Made by a program: the position numbers and the translations under genes. 64,000 nucleotides of DNA, taken from the NCBI GenBank assembly GCA_030655315.1, contig JAURVT010000045.1:1-64000 (forward strand), given 5' to 3'. A model generated the notes under the pieces. That model did no database searches and was not told where the DNA came from. It was given only the letters and a program-made list of their open reading frames with translations. How positions within the stretch are numbered: the first letter of the stretch is position 1; every line of letters starts with the position of its first letter. Positions 34,088-44,960 of the stretch are shown here, piece after piece. The stretch comes from Nocardioidaceae bacterium (GTDB taxonomy: Bacteria; Actinomycetota; Actinomycetes; Propionibacteriales; Nocardioidaceae).

Positions 34088-36732
34088 AGATCCTGCGCGT
34101 CCACCTCACCCACTACCGCGGCATCGATGACCTCGAGGTCCGCCTCGACCCGGTCGGCGTCACCGTGGTGCAGGGCCCCAACGAGGTCGGCAAGTCCTCC
34201 ATCCCCGAGGCGCTCGGCCTCGTCCGCGACTACCCCGACAGCAGCCGAGCCACGGCCGTCCGGGCGGTCAAGCCGGTGGGCCTCGACGTCGGCCCGCGGG
34301 TCGAGGTCGAGCTCGAGACCGGCCCGTACCGGCTCGTCCTCACCAAGCGGTTCCTCAAGGCGCCGTCCACCGAGCTGCGCGTGCTCACGCCCCGCCCCGA
34401 GCAGCTCTCCGGGCGCGAGGCGCACGACCGCTTCGACGCGATCCTCACCGCCACCCTCGACCGCCAGCTCTGGGACGCGCTCCAGCTCGTCCAGGGCCAG
34501 GCCCTCGACCAGCCCGCGCTCGCCCGCGTCGAGCCGCTGCGCACGGCGCTGGGCGCGCTCGCGGGCGACGACGACGGTGCCGACGGCCATGCCGACCTGC
34601 TCGGCTCGGTGGAGGCCGAGCTGCAGCGCTACTACACGCCGCGGGCGCTGCGGCCCACCGGCGAGCTCGAGGCCGCCGTCACCGCCGAGCTCGCGGCCCG
34701 CGCCCTCGTCGACTCCCTCGCGGCCGAGCTCGAGGCCGTCGACGTGCAGGTCTCGCGGCACGCCGGGCTCGAGGGCGAGCTGGCCGGCGTGGCAGCCGCC
34801 GAGAGCCGGCTCGAGGTCGAGCTGACGTCGCTGCGCGGGCGCACCGCGGAGGTGCGCCGGCTCACCCACGACGTTGAGTCGGCCGAGGCGGCCCTCGAGA
34901 AGGCCCACCTGCTGCTCGGCGACGCCGAGCGGGTGGCCGACGAGCGCGCGCGGCTGTCCGCGGAGGTCGACGAGCGCGAGGCAGCGCTCGACACCGCGGT
35001 CCGGAGCAGCACCCGGCTGCAGGCCGTGGTCGACGAGCACCACGACGCGGTCGCCACCACCGCGCGGGCCTCGGCCGAGGCCGACGCGGTCCGCCACGAC
35101 ACCGAGCTCGCGCACCGGCACGCCCACGGGCTCGTCGACCTCGTCCGGTGCGAGCACGACCTCGTCGCCGCCCGCGAGCGACGCGACGCGGCGGAGTCGG
35201 CGCAGCGCGACGTCGACGACGCCCGGCGGGCGCTCCACGCGCGGGCCTGGGCCGACGGAGCCGTCGAGGCCATCGAGGCCGCCACCACCGAGCTGAGGTT
35301 CGCCGAGCAGGGTCGTGACCTGGCTGTCGCCCACGTGCGGGTCGAGGTCCTGGGCGAGCAGGCCGTCACCGTCGACGGCGACGGCGTGCGGGCCCTGGCC
35401 GACGTCCCGGTCACCGCCGAGACGGTGGTGGAGGTGCCGGGCACGGTGCGCGTCGTCGTCACGCCCGGCGGCGAGGCCCGCGACCTCGGGGCCGTGGTCG
35501 ACGAGCGGCGCGCCGAGCTCGACCTGCTCCTCGTCGAGCACGCCGTCGACGACCTCGCCGCGGCCCGCGCGGCCCGCGACGCCCACGAGGGCCGCGCCTC
35601 GGCCCTTCGCGACGCCGAGCAGCGCCTCGCCGTCGCGCTCGGGCGCGACCGCCGCGACGACCTCGTCGTGGCCTGCGCGTCGCTCGAGGCCCGTGCCGAC
35701 GACCTCCGCGGCCGCTTCGCCCGCCCGGACGTGCCGCTGCCCGACCTCGCCGAGACCCAGGCCGACTGCGACCGGCTCGCCGACGCGCTCGACCTCGCGC
35801 GCGCCACGGCCCGGTCGGCCGCCGACGCCGCCGACGAGGCGCAGACCGCGGCCCAGCGACGCGCCCACGACACCGTCCGCCTCCTGCAGCAGCAGGAGGG
35901 CGCCCGCTCCGAGCAGGTCCGGGCCCAGGGCGCGCTCGACCGGCACCGGGGGATCTGCAGCGACGCCGAGGTCGCGGCGCGGCTCGCGTCCGCCCGCGCC
36001 GACGTCGACGCGCACCAGGACCGGCTGGCCGCCTCCACCCGCGCCCTCGACGCCCACGACCCCGACACGCTCGCGATGCTGCAGCGCAACGCCGACGCGC
36101 GGGCGCCGCGGCTCGCGGCCGACCGGCGCGAGGTCGAGGACGCGATCACCGGCCTGCGCGCGCTGCTCGACGAGGCCGCCGACCGCGGCCTGCAGGACGC
36201 CCACGACGCCGCCACCGCCGAGCTGCAGCACGCCGACGACCTCCTCGCCCGCACCCGCGCCCGCGCCGACGCGGCCCTGCTCCTGCACACCACGCTCCTC
36301 GCGCACCGCAGGTCGTCCCAGGAGCGGTACGTCCGACCGTTCAAGGAGGCCATCGAGCGGCTCGGCACGGTGGTCTTCGGGCCCGGCTTCGGCGTCGAGG
36401 TCACGCCCGACCTCGCGATCGCCGCCCGCACCCTCGACGGCCGCACCGTCCCGTTCGAGTCGCTGTCCGGAGGCGCCCGCGAGCAGCTGTCGGTGCTCGG
36501 CCGGCTGGCGTGCGCAGGACTGGTCAGCGACGACGGCGGCGCCCCCGTCGTGCTCGACGACGCGCTGGGCTTCGCCGACCCCACCCGCCTCGACGCCGTC
36601 TGCGCCGTGGTCAACGAGGTCGGCCGACGTGCCCAGGTGCTCGTCCTCACCTGCCACCCCGACCGGTTCCGCGCGATCGGCTCGGCCACGGTGGTCCGGC
36701 TCGGCGGATCGCCCGCCGGGTCAACCGTGTGA
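34084..36732 (+). CDS. SbcC/Rad50-like (YhaN-like) coiled-coil ATPase without zinc hook
   Basis: An 882-residue SMC-type ATPase. Walker A GPNEVGKSS is at residues 31-39; the ABC signature SLSGGAREQLSVLGRLA starts near 793 and Walker B PVVLDDALGFAD near 821. In between are two long Ala/Glu/Arg-rich helical regions (about 225-400 and 500-760) typical of antiparallel coiled coil. There is no CxxC anywhere, so the zinc hook that links Rad50/SbcC dimers is missing, and the protein is shorter than E. coli SbcC (about 1,050). TTG is the only start giving the conserved N-terminus MKILRVHLTHYRGIDDL, and it overlaps the upstream stop. It is the motor subunit for the neighbouring phosphoesterase. Confidence 0.87.
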   Translation: MKILRVHLTHYRGIDDLEVRLDPVGVTVVQGPNEVGKSSIPEALGLVRDYPDSSRATAVRAVKPVGLDVGPRVEVELETGPYRLVLTKRFLKAPSTELRVLTPRPEQLSGREAHDRFDAILTATLDRQLWDALQLVQGQALDQPALARVEPLRTALGALAGDDDGADGHADLLGSVEAELQRYYTPRALRPTGELEAAVTAELAARALVDSLAAELEAVDVQVSRHAGLEGELAGVAAAESRLEVELTSLRGRTAEVRRLTHDVESAEAALEKAHLLLGDAERVADERARLSAEVDEREAALDTAVRSSTRLQAVVDEHHDAVATTARASAEADAVRHDTELAHRHAHGLVDLVRCEHDLVAARERRDAAESAQRDVDDARRALHARAWADGAVEAIEAATTELRFAEQGRDLAVAHVRVEVLGEQAVTVDGDGVRALADVPVTAETVVEVPGTVRVVVTPGGEARDLGAVVDERRAELDLLLVEHAVDDLAAARAARDAHEGRASALRDAEQRLAVALGRDRRDDLVVACASLEARADDLRGRFARPDVPLPDLAETQADCDRLADALDLARATARSAADAADEAQTAAQRRAHDTVRLLQQQEGARSEQVRAQGALDRHRGICSDAEVAARLASARADVDAHQDRLAASTRALDAHDPDTLAMLQRNADARAPRLAADRREVEDAITGLRALLDEAADRGLQDAHDAATAELQHADDLLARTRARADAALLLHTTLLAHRRSSQERYVRPFKEAIERLGTVVFGPGFGVEVTPDLAIAARTLDGRTVPFESLSGGAREQLSVLGRLACAGLVSDDGGAPVVLDDALGFADPTRLDAVCAVVNEVGRRAQVLVLTCHPDRFRAIGSATVVRLGGSPAGSTV

Positions 36733-36855
36733 CGATCGAGTGACAAAACGGGACGACCCGCTCATGGCGTGCCCGGGGTGATGGACACCGCCCCCGGCGG
36801 CGAGTTGGATGGAGCCCTCCCACCCCGGTCGGGGCGGGGCGAGAGGAGCACACCC

Positions 36856-38352
36856 GTGTCGCAGACGGAACAAGCCGGTCTCAAGAAGGGCGCGATCGGC
36901 TTCGTCGATGCGGTGGTGATCGGACTGGCGTCCACGTCGCCGGCCTACTCGCTCGCCGCGATCATCGGAGCCGTCGTGGCGCTCGTCGGCGTCCACGCGC
37001 CCGGCGTGCTCATCGCCTCGTTCGTGCCCATGCTCCTGATCGCCTCGGCGTTCTACTACCTCAACAAGGTCGACCAGGACTGCGGCACCACGTTCTCCTG
37101 GGTCACCCGGGCCATGGGCCCGTGGTTCGGCTGGTTCGGCGGCTGGGCCATCTCGATGACCGGCGTCCTGGTCGTGGGCTCGCTGGCCGACGTCGGCGTC
37201 CGGTTCGGACTGTTGGCGGTGGGCCTGGACTCCGCGGCCGACTCGATGCCGATCCGGATGACGCTCGCGGTGATCCTGATCATCGCCATGACGGCGCTCT
37301 GCGTCGTGGGCACCGAGGTCTCGGCGAAGTTCCAGAACGTCCTGATCCTCGCCCAGGTGGTCACGCTCCTCGCCTTCGCCGTCGTCGCGCTCTACCGCGT
37401 CTACGCCGGCACCAGCTCGCTGGACTCGGTCGACCCGTCGCTCGAGTGGCTCAACCCGTTCGCCGCCGGCGGCGGCGCGCTGTCGGCCGGGCTGCTGCTC
37501 GGCGTCTTCGCCTACTGGGGCTGGGAGTCGGCGGTCAACCTCACCGAGGAGACCGAGGACTCCGCCAGCGCCCCGGGGCGCGCCGGCATCGTCTCGACGA
37601 TCATCCTGCTGGTCACCTACGTCGGCGTGGCGTACGCCGTGGTCGCCTACGCGGGCACCGAGTTCCTCACCGCCAACAGCGACGAGGAGGAGAGCATCTT
37701 CGCGCTCCTCGGCGACGAGGTGCTCGGCGGCTGGTCGTGGGTCCTGCTCGTCGCGGTGGCCACGTCGGCCGTCGCCTCCACCCAGACCACCATCATCCCG
37801 GCCTCGCGCACGGGCCTGTCGATGGCGCGACGCGCCGCGCTGCCTTCGACGTTCGCGCACATCTCGCCGCGCTTCCGCACCCCCGACGTCAGCACCTGGT
37901 GGGTCGCCGGAATCGCCATCGGCTGGTACGTGTTCGTCAGCATCGTCAGCGAGAACGCGCTGTTCGACTCGCTCAGCGCCCTGGCGCTGCTGATCGCCTT
38001 CTACTACGCGCTCACCGGCATCGCCTGCGCGGTCTACTACCGCAACCAGCTGCTCAAGAGCGCCACGAACTTCTTCCTGATCGGCGTCGGGCCGCTGGTC
38101 GGCTCGGCCCTGCTGATCTGGCTGCTCGTCAAGGCGGTCGTCGACCTGTCCGACCCGGCGAACTCCTACACCGGCGCGGCCTGGTTCGGCCTCGGCCCGC
38201 CGCTGGTGATCGGCATCGGCATCATGGTCGTCGGCGTCGTGGTGATGTTCGTCTGGCGCGCCCAGGACAAGCGTTTCTGGCTGGAGAAGGCCGGTACGGT
38301 CGACCCGGCGCTGCTCGATCCCGACCACGTCGACCACGAGGGGAACCGCTGA
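36856..38352 (+). CDS. APC-superfamily amino-acid permease
   Basis: A 498-residue transporter with 12 membrane segments. KKGAIGFVDAVVIGLASTSPAYSLA at the start holds the substrate and sodium-site glycines of helix 1; DQDCGTTFSWVTRAMGPWFGWFGGW and LGVFAYWGWESAVNLTEETED are typical of the YfnA/AA-permease_2 group. The GTG start follows GAGAGGAG. The stop overlaps the start of a universal stress protein gene (TGATG), so uptake and stress protein are co-translated. Upstream, 36733-36855 is a short spacer with no obvious regulatory signal. Substrate cannot be assigned. Confidence 0.9.
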   Translation: MSQTEQAGLKKGAIGFVDAVVIGLASTSPAYSLAAIIGAVVALVGVHAPGVLIASFVPMLLIASAFYYLNKVDQDCGTTFSWVTRAMGPWFGWFGGWAISMTGVLVVGSLADVGVRFGLLAVGLDSAADSMPIRMTLAVILIIAMTALCVVGTEVSAKFQNVLILAQVVTLLAFAVVALYRVYAGTSSLDSVDPSLEWLNPFAAGGGALSAGLLLGVFAYWGWESAVNLTEETEDSASAPGRAGIVSTIILLVTYVGVAYAVVAYAGTEFLTANSDEEESIFALLGDEVLGGWSWVLLVAVATSAVASTQTTIIPASRTGLSMARRAALPSTFAHISPRFRTPDVSTWWVAGIAIGWYVFVSIVSENALFDSLSALALLIAFYYALTGIACAVYYRNQLLKSATNFFLIGVGPLVGSALLIWLLVKAVVDLSDPANSYTGAAWFGLGPPLVIGIGIMVVGVVVMFVWRAQDKRFWLEKAGTVDPALLDPDHVDHEGNR

Positions 38353-38774
38353 TGTCGATCGTCCTGGGCTACGACGAGTCGCCCGGCGCCTCGCGCGCCC
38401 TCGTCACCGCGATCGACGTCGCGCGCACCTTCGGCGAGCCGCTCGTGCTCGTCTACGGCGTCAACCCGCCCGGCTACACGGGGGAGGAGTTCGACTCCCA
38501 CCAGGCCGCGCTCACCGAGATCGGTCGCCGCGCGGTCGACCACGCCGTCACCGACGCCGAGGCCGCGGGCGTCGAGACCGTGGTCGAGCTGGTCAACGCC
38601 AAGCCCGTCCAGGCCCTGATCGACGCCGCCGAGCAGCACGACGCACGCATGATCGTGGTCGGCACGTGGGGCGAGAGCCCGATCCGCGGGGCGATGCTGG
38701 GGTCGGTGCCGCACAAGCTGCTGCACCTGACCGCCCGCCCGGTGCTCTGCGTGCCCGCCGAGGACCATGGGTAG
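38352..38774 (+). CDS. Universal stress protein (UspA-like, ATP-binding type)
   Basis: A 140-residue Usp domain protein. IVLGYDESPGASRALVTAIDVA opens the fold, and GTWGESPIRGAMLGS fits the ATP-binding G-x2-G-x9-G-S pattern exactly, so it belongs to the nucleotide-binding MJ0577-type group. It follows the permease by a one-base overlap; permease-Usp pairs are common in actinobacteria and the Usp is thought to sense or gate the transporter, which is inference here. Its last eight bases overlap the start of the next lipoprotein gene. Confidence 0.92.
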   Translation: MSIVLGYDESPGASRALVTAIDVARTFGEPLVLVYGVNPPGYTGEEFDSHQAALTEIGRRAVDHAVTDAEAAGVETVVELVNAKPVQALIDAAEQHDARMIVVGTWGESPIRGAMLGSVPHKLLHLTARPVLCVPAEDHG

Positions 38775-39312
38775 AGCCCGGACCGTCGTCGTCGCCCTCG
38801 TGCTGCTGACGCTCGTCCTCGTGGGGTGCGGACGGGCGCGCGACGTCGTGCGCACCGAGCCCGGACCCGTCCCCACCTCCGGTGCCACGACGCCGGCACC
38901 GAGCCCGTCCCCCACCGCACCCACCACCGGGACGCCCACCGCGCCGCCGGCGATCGACCTGCCCGACATCGTCGGAGCGATCGCCTCCTTCACGACGCCG
39001 ACCGGCAACATCGGCTGCTACATCGGGGCTCAGGGCGCGCGGTGCGACATCCGCGACCGCACCTTCGAGCCCCCGCCCGAGCCGCCGTCGTGCGGGCTGA
39101 GCTGGGGCAGCAGCCTCGAGGTCGGGGCCGAGGAGGCCGGCTTCGCCTGCGTCGGCGACACCGTGATGGGCTCGGACACCATCCTCAAGTACGGCAACTC
39201 GACGCTCGTGGGCAGCTACGGCTGCACGAGCGCCACGACGGGCGTGACGTGCGTCAACCGCTCGACGGGCCACGGGTTCTCGCTGTCGCGGGCCGCGGCC
39301 CGGACCTTCTGA
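38767..39312 (+). CDS. DUF6636-like lipoprotein
   Basis: A 181-residue exported lipoprotein: RTVVVALVLLTLVLVGC is a clear signal with lipobox LVGC, followed by a Pro/Thr/Ser linker to about residue 62. The folded domain (about 68-181) has the pattern TPTGNIGCYIGAQGARCDI, GDTVMGSDTILKYG, CTSATTGVTCVNRSTGHGF and a final LSRAAARTF, with paired Cys suggesting disulfides. This is the DUF6636-type arrangement seen in many actinobacteria; function unknown. It is the last gene of the permease-Usp cluster and overlaps the Usp gene by eight bases. Confidence 0.8.
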   Translation: MGRARTVVVALVLLTLVLVGCGRARDVVRTEPGPVPTSGATTPAPSPSPTAPTTGTPTAPPAIDLPDIVGAIASFTTPTGNIGCYIGAQGARCDIRDRTFEPPPEPPSCGLSWGSSLEVGAEEAGFACVGDTVMGSDTILKYGNSTLVGSYGCTSATTGVTCVNRSTGHGFSLSRAAARTF

Positions 39313-39378
39313 GCGCGTCCTGGCTCACATGACGCGCGTGTCGCGGAGCCGACGCCCGGAGCGGGCCGTCCGCCACCG

Positions 39379-39384
39379 TAGAGT
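39379..39384 (+). promoter_or_regulatory. Leaderless -10 box (TAGAGT)
   Basis: TAGAGT ends six bases before the ATG of the NUDIX gene. Confidence 0.55.
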
Positions 39385-39390
39385 CCTCGC

Positions 39391-40065
39391 ATGACAGCGT
39401 CCGACGTCCACGTCAGCGTCGACATCGTGGTCCTGACGCTCCGGGACTCGGCGCTGCGAGCCCTGCTGATCCGCCGCAGCGAGGAGCCCTACCGCGGCTA
39501 CCTCGCCCTGCCGGGCGGTTCGGTGGGCGCCGACGAGGACCTCGACCAGGCCGCAGGACGCGTGCTGCGCGAGGAGACCGCCGTCGACATCGACCTGGTG
39601 CACCTCGAGCAGGTGGCCACCTACGGCGCCCCCGGACGCGACCCCCGCGCCCGCACCCTGTCGGTGACCTACCTCGCGGTGCTCCCCGACCTCCCCGAGC
39701 CTCGCGCGGGCAGCACCCAGGCGTCGGCGGAGTGGCTCGCCGTCGAGGACCTCGACAGCGCCGAGCTGGCCTTCGACCATCACACCATCCTCGACGAGGC
39801 CGTCGAGCGGGCCCGGTCCAAGCTGGAGTACTCGCCGCTCGCGGCGGCGTTCTGCAGCCGCTACTTCACCATCGCCGAGCTACGACGGGTCTACGAGATC
39901 GTGTGGGGACGCCGTCTCGACCCGGCGAACTTCCACCGCAAGGTCACCGGCGCCGACGGGTTCATCCGCGCCACCGACCGGACCAACTCCGGCGGCCCCG
40001 GCCGTCCGGCCAAGATCTTCGAGCTGGGCGACGCGAAGGTCGTCCACCCACCCATCCTGCGCTGA
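39391..40065 (+). CDS. NUDIX-domain protein with C-terminal winged helix (NrtR-like)
   Basis: A 224-residue protein. The N-terminal Nudix fold begins VDIVVLTLRDSALRALLIRR, and the Nudix box reads GGSVGADEDLDQAAGRVLREET. The two catalytic Glu of REET are kept, but the first Glu of the REUxEExGU pattern is Val and the Gly is Ala. The C-terminal part (about 145-224, including ELRRVYEIVWGRRLDPANFHRKV and a basic GGPGRPAKIFEL) is the winged helix seen in NrtR-type NAD regulators and related ADP-ribose-sensing repressors. A DNA-binding regulator with weak or no hydrolase activity is as likely as an enzyme. Its target is not evident from the neighbours. Confidence 0.83.
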   Translation: MTASDVHVSVDIVVLTLRDSALRALLIRRSEEPYRGYLALPGGSVGADEDLDQAAGRVLREETAVDIDLVHLEQVATYGAPGRDPRARTLSVTYLAVLPDLPEPRAGSTQASAEWLAVEDLDSAELAFDHHTILDEAVERARSKLEYSPLAAAFCSRYFTIAELRRVYEIVWGRRLDPANFHRKVTGADGFIRATDRTNSGGPGRPAKIFELGDAKVVHPPILR

Positions 40066-40086
40066 CCGCTGCCTGCCGGCGGCGCG

Positions 40087-40169
40087 CCCTCCCGTCCGCG
40101 ATCTGATGGCCCAGCGGGGTTCCCGACGTGTGGGAACCTCGGCAGGCCATCGGATCGGGGACGGGAGGG
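40087..40169. repeat. 83-bp intergenic palindrome
   Basis: Outer arms 40087-40111 and 40145-40169 match at 23 of 25 positions (CCCTCCCGTCC... facing ...GGACGGGAGGG); a second nested pair GGTTCCC/GGGAACC lies at 40118-40124 and 40132-40138. It fills the gap between the convergent NUDIX and RecQ genes and ends eight bases from the recQ stop. Confidence 0.88.
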
Positions 40170-40176
40170 GCGTGGA

Positions 40177-42312
<2,136 letters not shown>

Positions 42313-42322
42313 GGCACCGACA

Positions 42323-42357
42323 GGCCCGCGGCCGGCAGGTTCGCCGGGCCGCGGGCC
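42323..42357 (-). terminator. GC-rich hairpin after secDF
   Basis: GGCCCGCGGCCGGC and GCCGGGCCGCGGGCC form a stem of about 14 bp with a 6-base loop, located 26 bases after the secDF stop and just before recQ. It has no T-tract; as an actinobacterial terminator it would separate secDF from recQ. Confidence 0.55.
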
Positions 42358-42382
42358 CGTGGTCCGCAGATGCTGCCGGGTG

Positions 42383-44896
42383 CTAGGCCGTGCCGCTCTC
42401 GCGGCCCGCGTGGACGACGTCCGCGTACGGGTCCGCGGGCTTCTTCTCGGTCCTGTCACGGACCGGGAACCGCTCCTGCAGCACCACCGCGATGGCGGAC
42501 GCGGTGAAGATGGTGGACAGGATGCCCACCGACAGGCCGATCAGCAGCGCGATCGCGAAGTCCGTCAGCGAGTCGCCGCCGAGGAAGGCGAGTGCCGCGA
42601 GGATGAACATCGCGCCCAGGCCGGTGTTGATGGTGCGGGGGATGGTCGCCAGGATCGCGTCGTTCACCTCTTCCCGCAGCGGCTTGTGGACGGTGTCGCG
42701 CAGCTTCTCGCGGATGCGGTCGAAGATGACGATCGTGTCGTTCACGGCGAGACCGATGATCGACAGGATCGCCGCCAGGAACACGCCGTCGATCGGCTTG
42801 CCCCACCAGGCGAAGACGCCGACCACGGTGAGGACCACCGAGGCCATCGAGGTGACGGCGGCGGCCGCGAACGTCCAGCGGAAGCGGAACGCCAGGTAGA
42901 GCATCTGCGCGGCGACGGCGATCGCGAACGCGATCAGCGCCTGGTTGCGCAGCTCCTGCCCGAGGCTCGGGCCGATCAGCTCGTCCCGCTCCTTGGTGAC
43001 CTCGCCGGCGACGCCGGCGACGGCCTCCTCGATGGTGATGGCCTCGTCGTTGGTGATCTGGTCGGTACGGACGGTGATGTTCTCGTTCTGGCCGTCGCCG
43101 GAGGACTCCTGGACGACCGCCGTCGGGAAGCCGGCGTCACCGACCGCGGTGCGGACGACCTCGGGGTCGGCCGCCTGCGCGGTGGAGAACTCCAGGATCC
43201 GTCCGCCGGTGAACTCGACGCCGAGGTTGAGGCCGCGGACGACGATGCCGCCGATCGACACGACCGCGACGGCGGCCGTGATGGCGATCCACAGCCCGCT
43301 GCGGCGCATGATGTACGGGCCGCTCTCGGTGAGCCAGGTGCGGAACCGGCCCTCTCCGGCCAGTCCGCTGGCACCAGGCTTCTTGCGGGCGAACGAGCGC
43401 CGGGCGTAGCCCTCGGTGAGCACGCGGGCGATGACGAGCGCCGACACCATCGACGCGATGACGCCGATGGACAGCGTGACGCCGAAGCCGCGCACCGGGC
43501 CGGAGGCCAGGAAGAACAGCAGCCCCGCCGCGAGCAGCGTGGTGACGTTGGAGTCGAGGATCGCGCTCCAGGCCTTCTTGTACCCGGTGTCGAGGGCCGG
43601 GGCGAGGCCGTCGCCCGGTCTCAGGGCGTACTCCTCCCGTGCTCGCTCGAACACGAGGACGTTGGCGTCGATGGCCAGGCCGATGGCGAGGACGAACCCC
43701 GCGAGGCCGGGCAGGGTCAGCGTGGCGCCGAGCCAGATCAGGATGGCGTAGGAGATCAGCGCGTAGGACGCGAGGGCGATCGTCGCGAGGAAGCCGACGA
43801 AGCGGTAGACGAGCATGATGAAGATGCCGGTGAGGGCGACGCCGATGACGCCGGCCTCGATGGAGGCGTCGATGGCGGCCGCGCCGAGCGTCGGGCCGAC
43901 GGTGCGCTGCTCGATGACGTCGACCGGGACCGGGAGCGAGCCGCCCTTGATCAGGACGGCGAGGTCGGTGGCGGACTCCAGCGTGAAGTTCCCGGTGATC
44001 GAGGTGGTGCTGCCGGGGCTGCCGGCGCAGAGCGCGGGCACGATGCCGGGGGAGGAGATGATCTCGTTGTCGAGCACGATCGCGATCCGCTGGCCGTTGG
44101 CCGGGTCGGCGCAGGCGGCCTGGACCAGCTCGCCCCACGCCGGGGCCCCGGTGCCGTTGAAGTCGACGTTGACGACCCACTGCAGGGAGTCCTGGGGCTG
44201 GGCCTGCGTCGCGTCGCTGACGCCGTTGCCGTCGAGGGCCTGGGCGGCGAGCGCGACCGGCTGACCGGACTCGTCGGGGATGACGAGGGGCTCGCCGGTG
44301 GGCTGGGCGCCGTCGGTGACGGGCTCGACCTCGGCCGGGTCGTCGCCGTCGGCCTCGGCGTCCTCGCGGGCCTGGGCCGTGGCCGCCTCGTTGGCGGCGG
44401 TCTGCGCGGCCTCGTACTGCTCGGGCGTCGCGGCCTGGTTGGTCACCTGGTGGAAGGTGAGCTGCGCGGTCTTGCCGATGACCTCGGCCGCCTCGCGCGG
44501 GTCCTGGACGCCGGGGAGCTCGACGATGATGCGGTTCTCGCCCGAGCGGGCGAGGGTCGGCTCGGCGACGCCGAGGGCGTCGACGCGGCCGCGGAGGATC
44601 TCGAGCGCGCGGTCGGTGGCCTCGGAGTCGGCCTGGACGCGGTCGGTGTCCTGGGTCTCCAGGACGATCTGGGTGCCGCCGCTGAGGTCGAGGCCGAGGC
44701 GCGGCGCGCCCGTGAAGGCCAGCGCGGCGGCGACGCCGAGCGCGGCGAGGGTGGCCAGCGCGCGCCACAGAGGGGCGCGGCTGCCGGTGCGGGGCGGCTT
44801 GCCGCCGCGGGAGGTGCCTCTGGGCCGCTTGGCCTTGGAGGTCTGGCCGGCCGTGGGATCGGCCTTGCCGTCGGTCTTGGATCTGAACATCGCCAT
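42383..44896 (-). CDS. secDF: Protein translocase SecDF, fused
   Basis: An 837-residue inner-membrane protein that joins SecD and SecF. The SecD part has an N-terminal helix with GLDLSGGTQIVLETQD, a large periplasmic domain (about 60-330) ending NFTLESATDLAVLIKGGSLPVPVDVIEQRTVGPTLG, and six helices with GLAIDANVLVFERAREEY. The SecF part (from about 520) has GLNLGVEFTGGRILEF, LSIIGLAVNDTIVIFDRIREKLRD and a matching helical bundle. It uses the proton-motive force to assist late steps of Sec export. Most actinobacteria have separate secD and secF with yajC; neither yajC nor ruv genes are nearby. Confidence 0.93.
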   Translation of the reverse strand: MAMFRSKTDGKADPTAGQTSKAKRPRGTSRGGKPPRTGSRAPLWRALATLAALGVAAALAFTGAPRLGLDLSGGTQIVLETQDTDRVQADSEATDRALEILRGRVDALGVAEPTLARSGENRIIVELPGVQDPREAAEVIGKTAQLTFHQVTNQAATPEQYEAAQTAANEAATAQAREDAEADGDDPAEVEPVTDGAQPTGEPLVIPDESGQPVALAAQALDGNGVSDATQAQPQDSLQWVVNVDFNGTGAPAWGELVQAACADPANGQRIAIVLDNEIISSPGIVPALCAGSPGSTTSITGNFTLESATDLAVLIKGGSLPVPVDVIEQRTVGPTLGAAAIDASIEAGVIGVALTGIFIMLVYRFVGFLATIALASYALISYAILIWLGATLTLPGLAGFVLAIGLAIDANVLVFERAREEYALRPGDGLAPALDTGYKKAWSAILDSNVTTLLAAGLLFFLASGPVRGFGVTLSIGVIASMVSALVIARVLTEGYARRSFARKKPGASGLAGEGRFRTWLTESGPYIMRRSGLWIAITAAVAVVSIGGIVVRGLNLGVEFTGGRILEFSTAQAADPEVVRTAVGDAGFPTAVVQESSGDGQNENITVRTDQITNDEAITIEEAVAGVAGEVTKERDELIGPSLGQELRNQALIAFAIAVAAQMLYLAFRFRWTFAAAAVTSMASVVLTVVGVFAWWGKPIDGVFLAAILSIIGLAVNDTIVIFDRIREKLRDTVHKPLREEVNDAILATIPRTINTGLGAMFILAALAFLGGDSLTDFAIALLIGLSVGILSTIFTASAIAVVLQERFPVRDRTEKKPADPYADVVHAGRESGTA

Positions 44897-44960
44897 GGGC
44901 AGGTGCTTTCGTCAGGGCTCGCGAGCGCGAGGGGTGAAGAAGAGGGCAGGGGGGACCGGC

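Noticed and set aside
32957-36732. Canonical sbcD and sbcC symbols
   Set aside because: Order and coupling fit, but the metal-ligand changes and lack of a CxxC hook make exact orthology uncertain, so no gene symbols were assigned.
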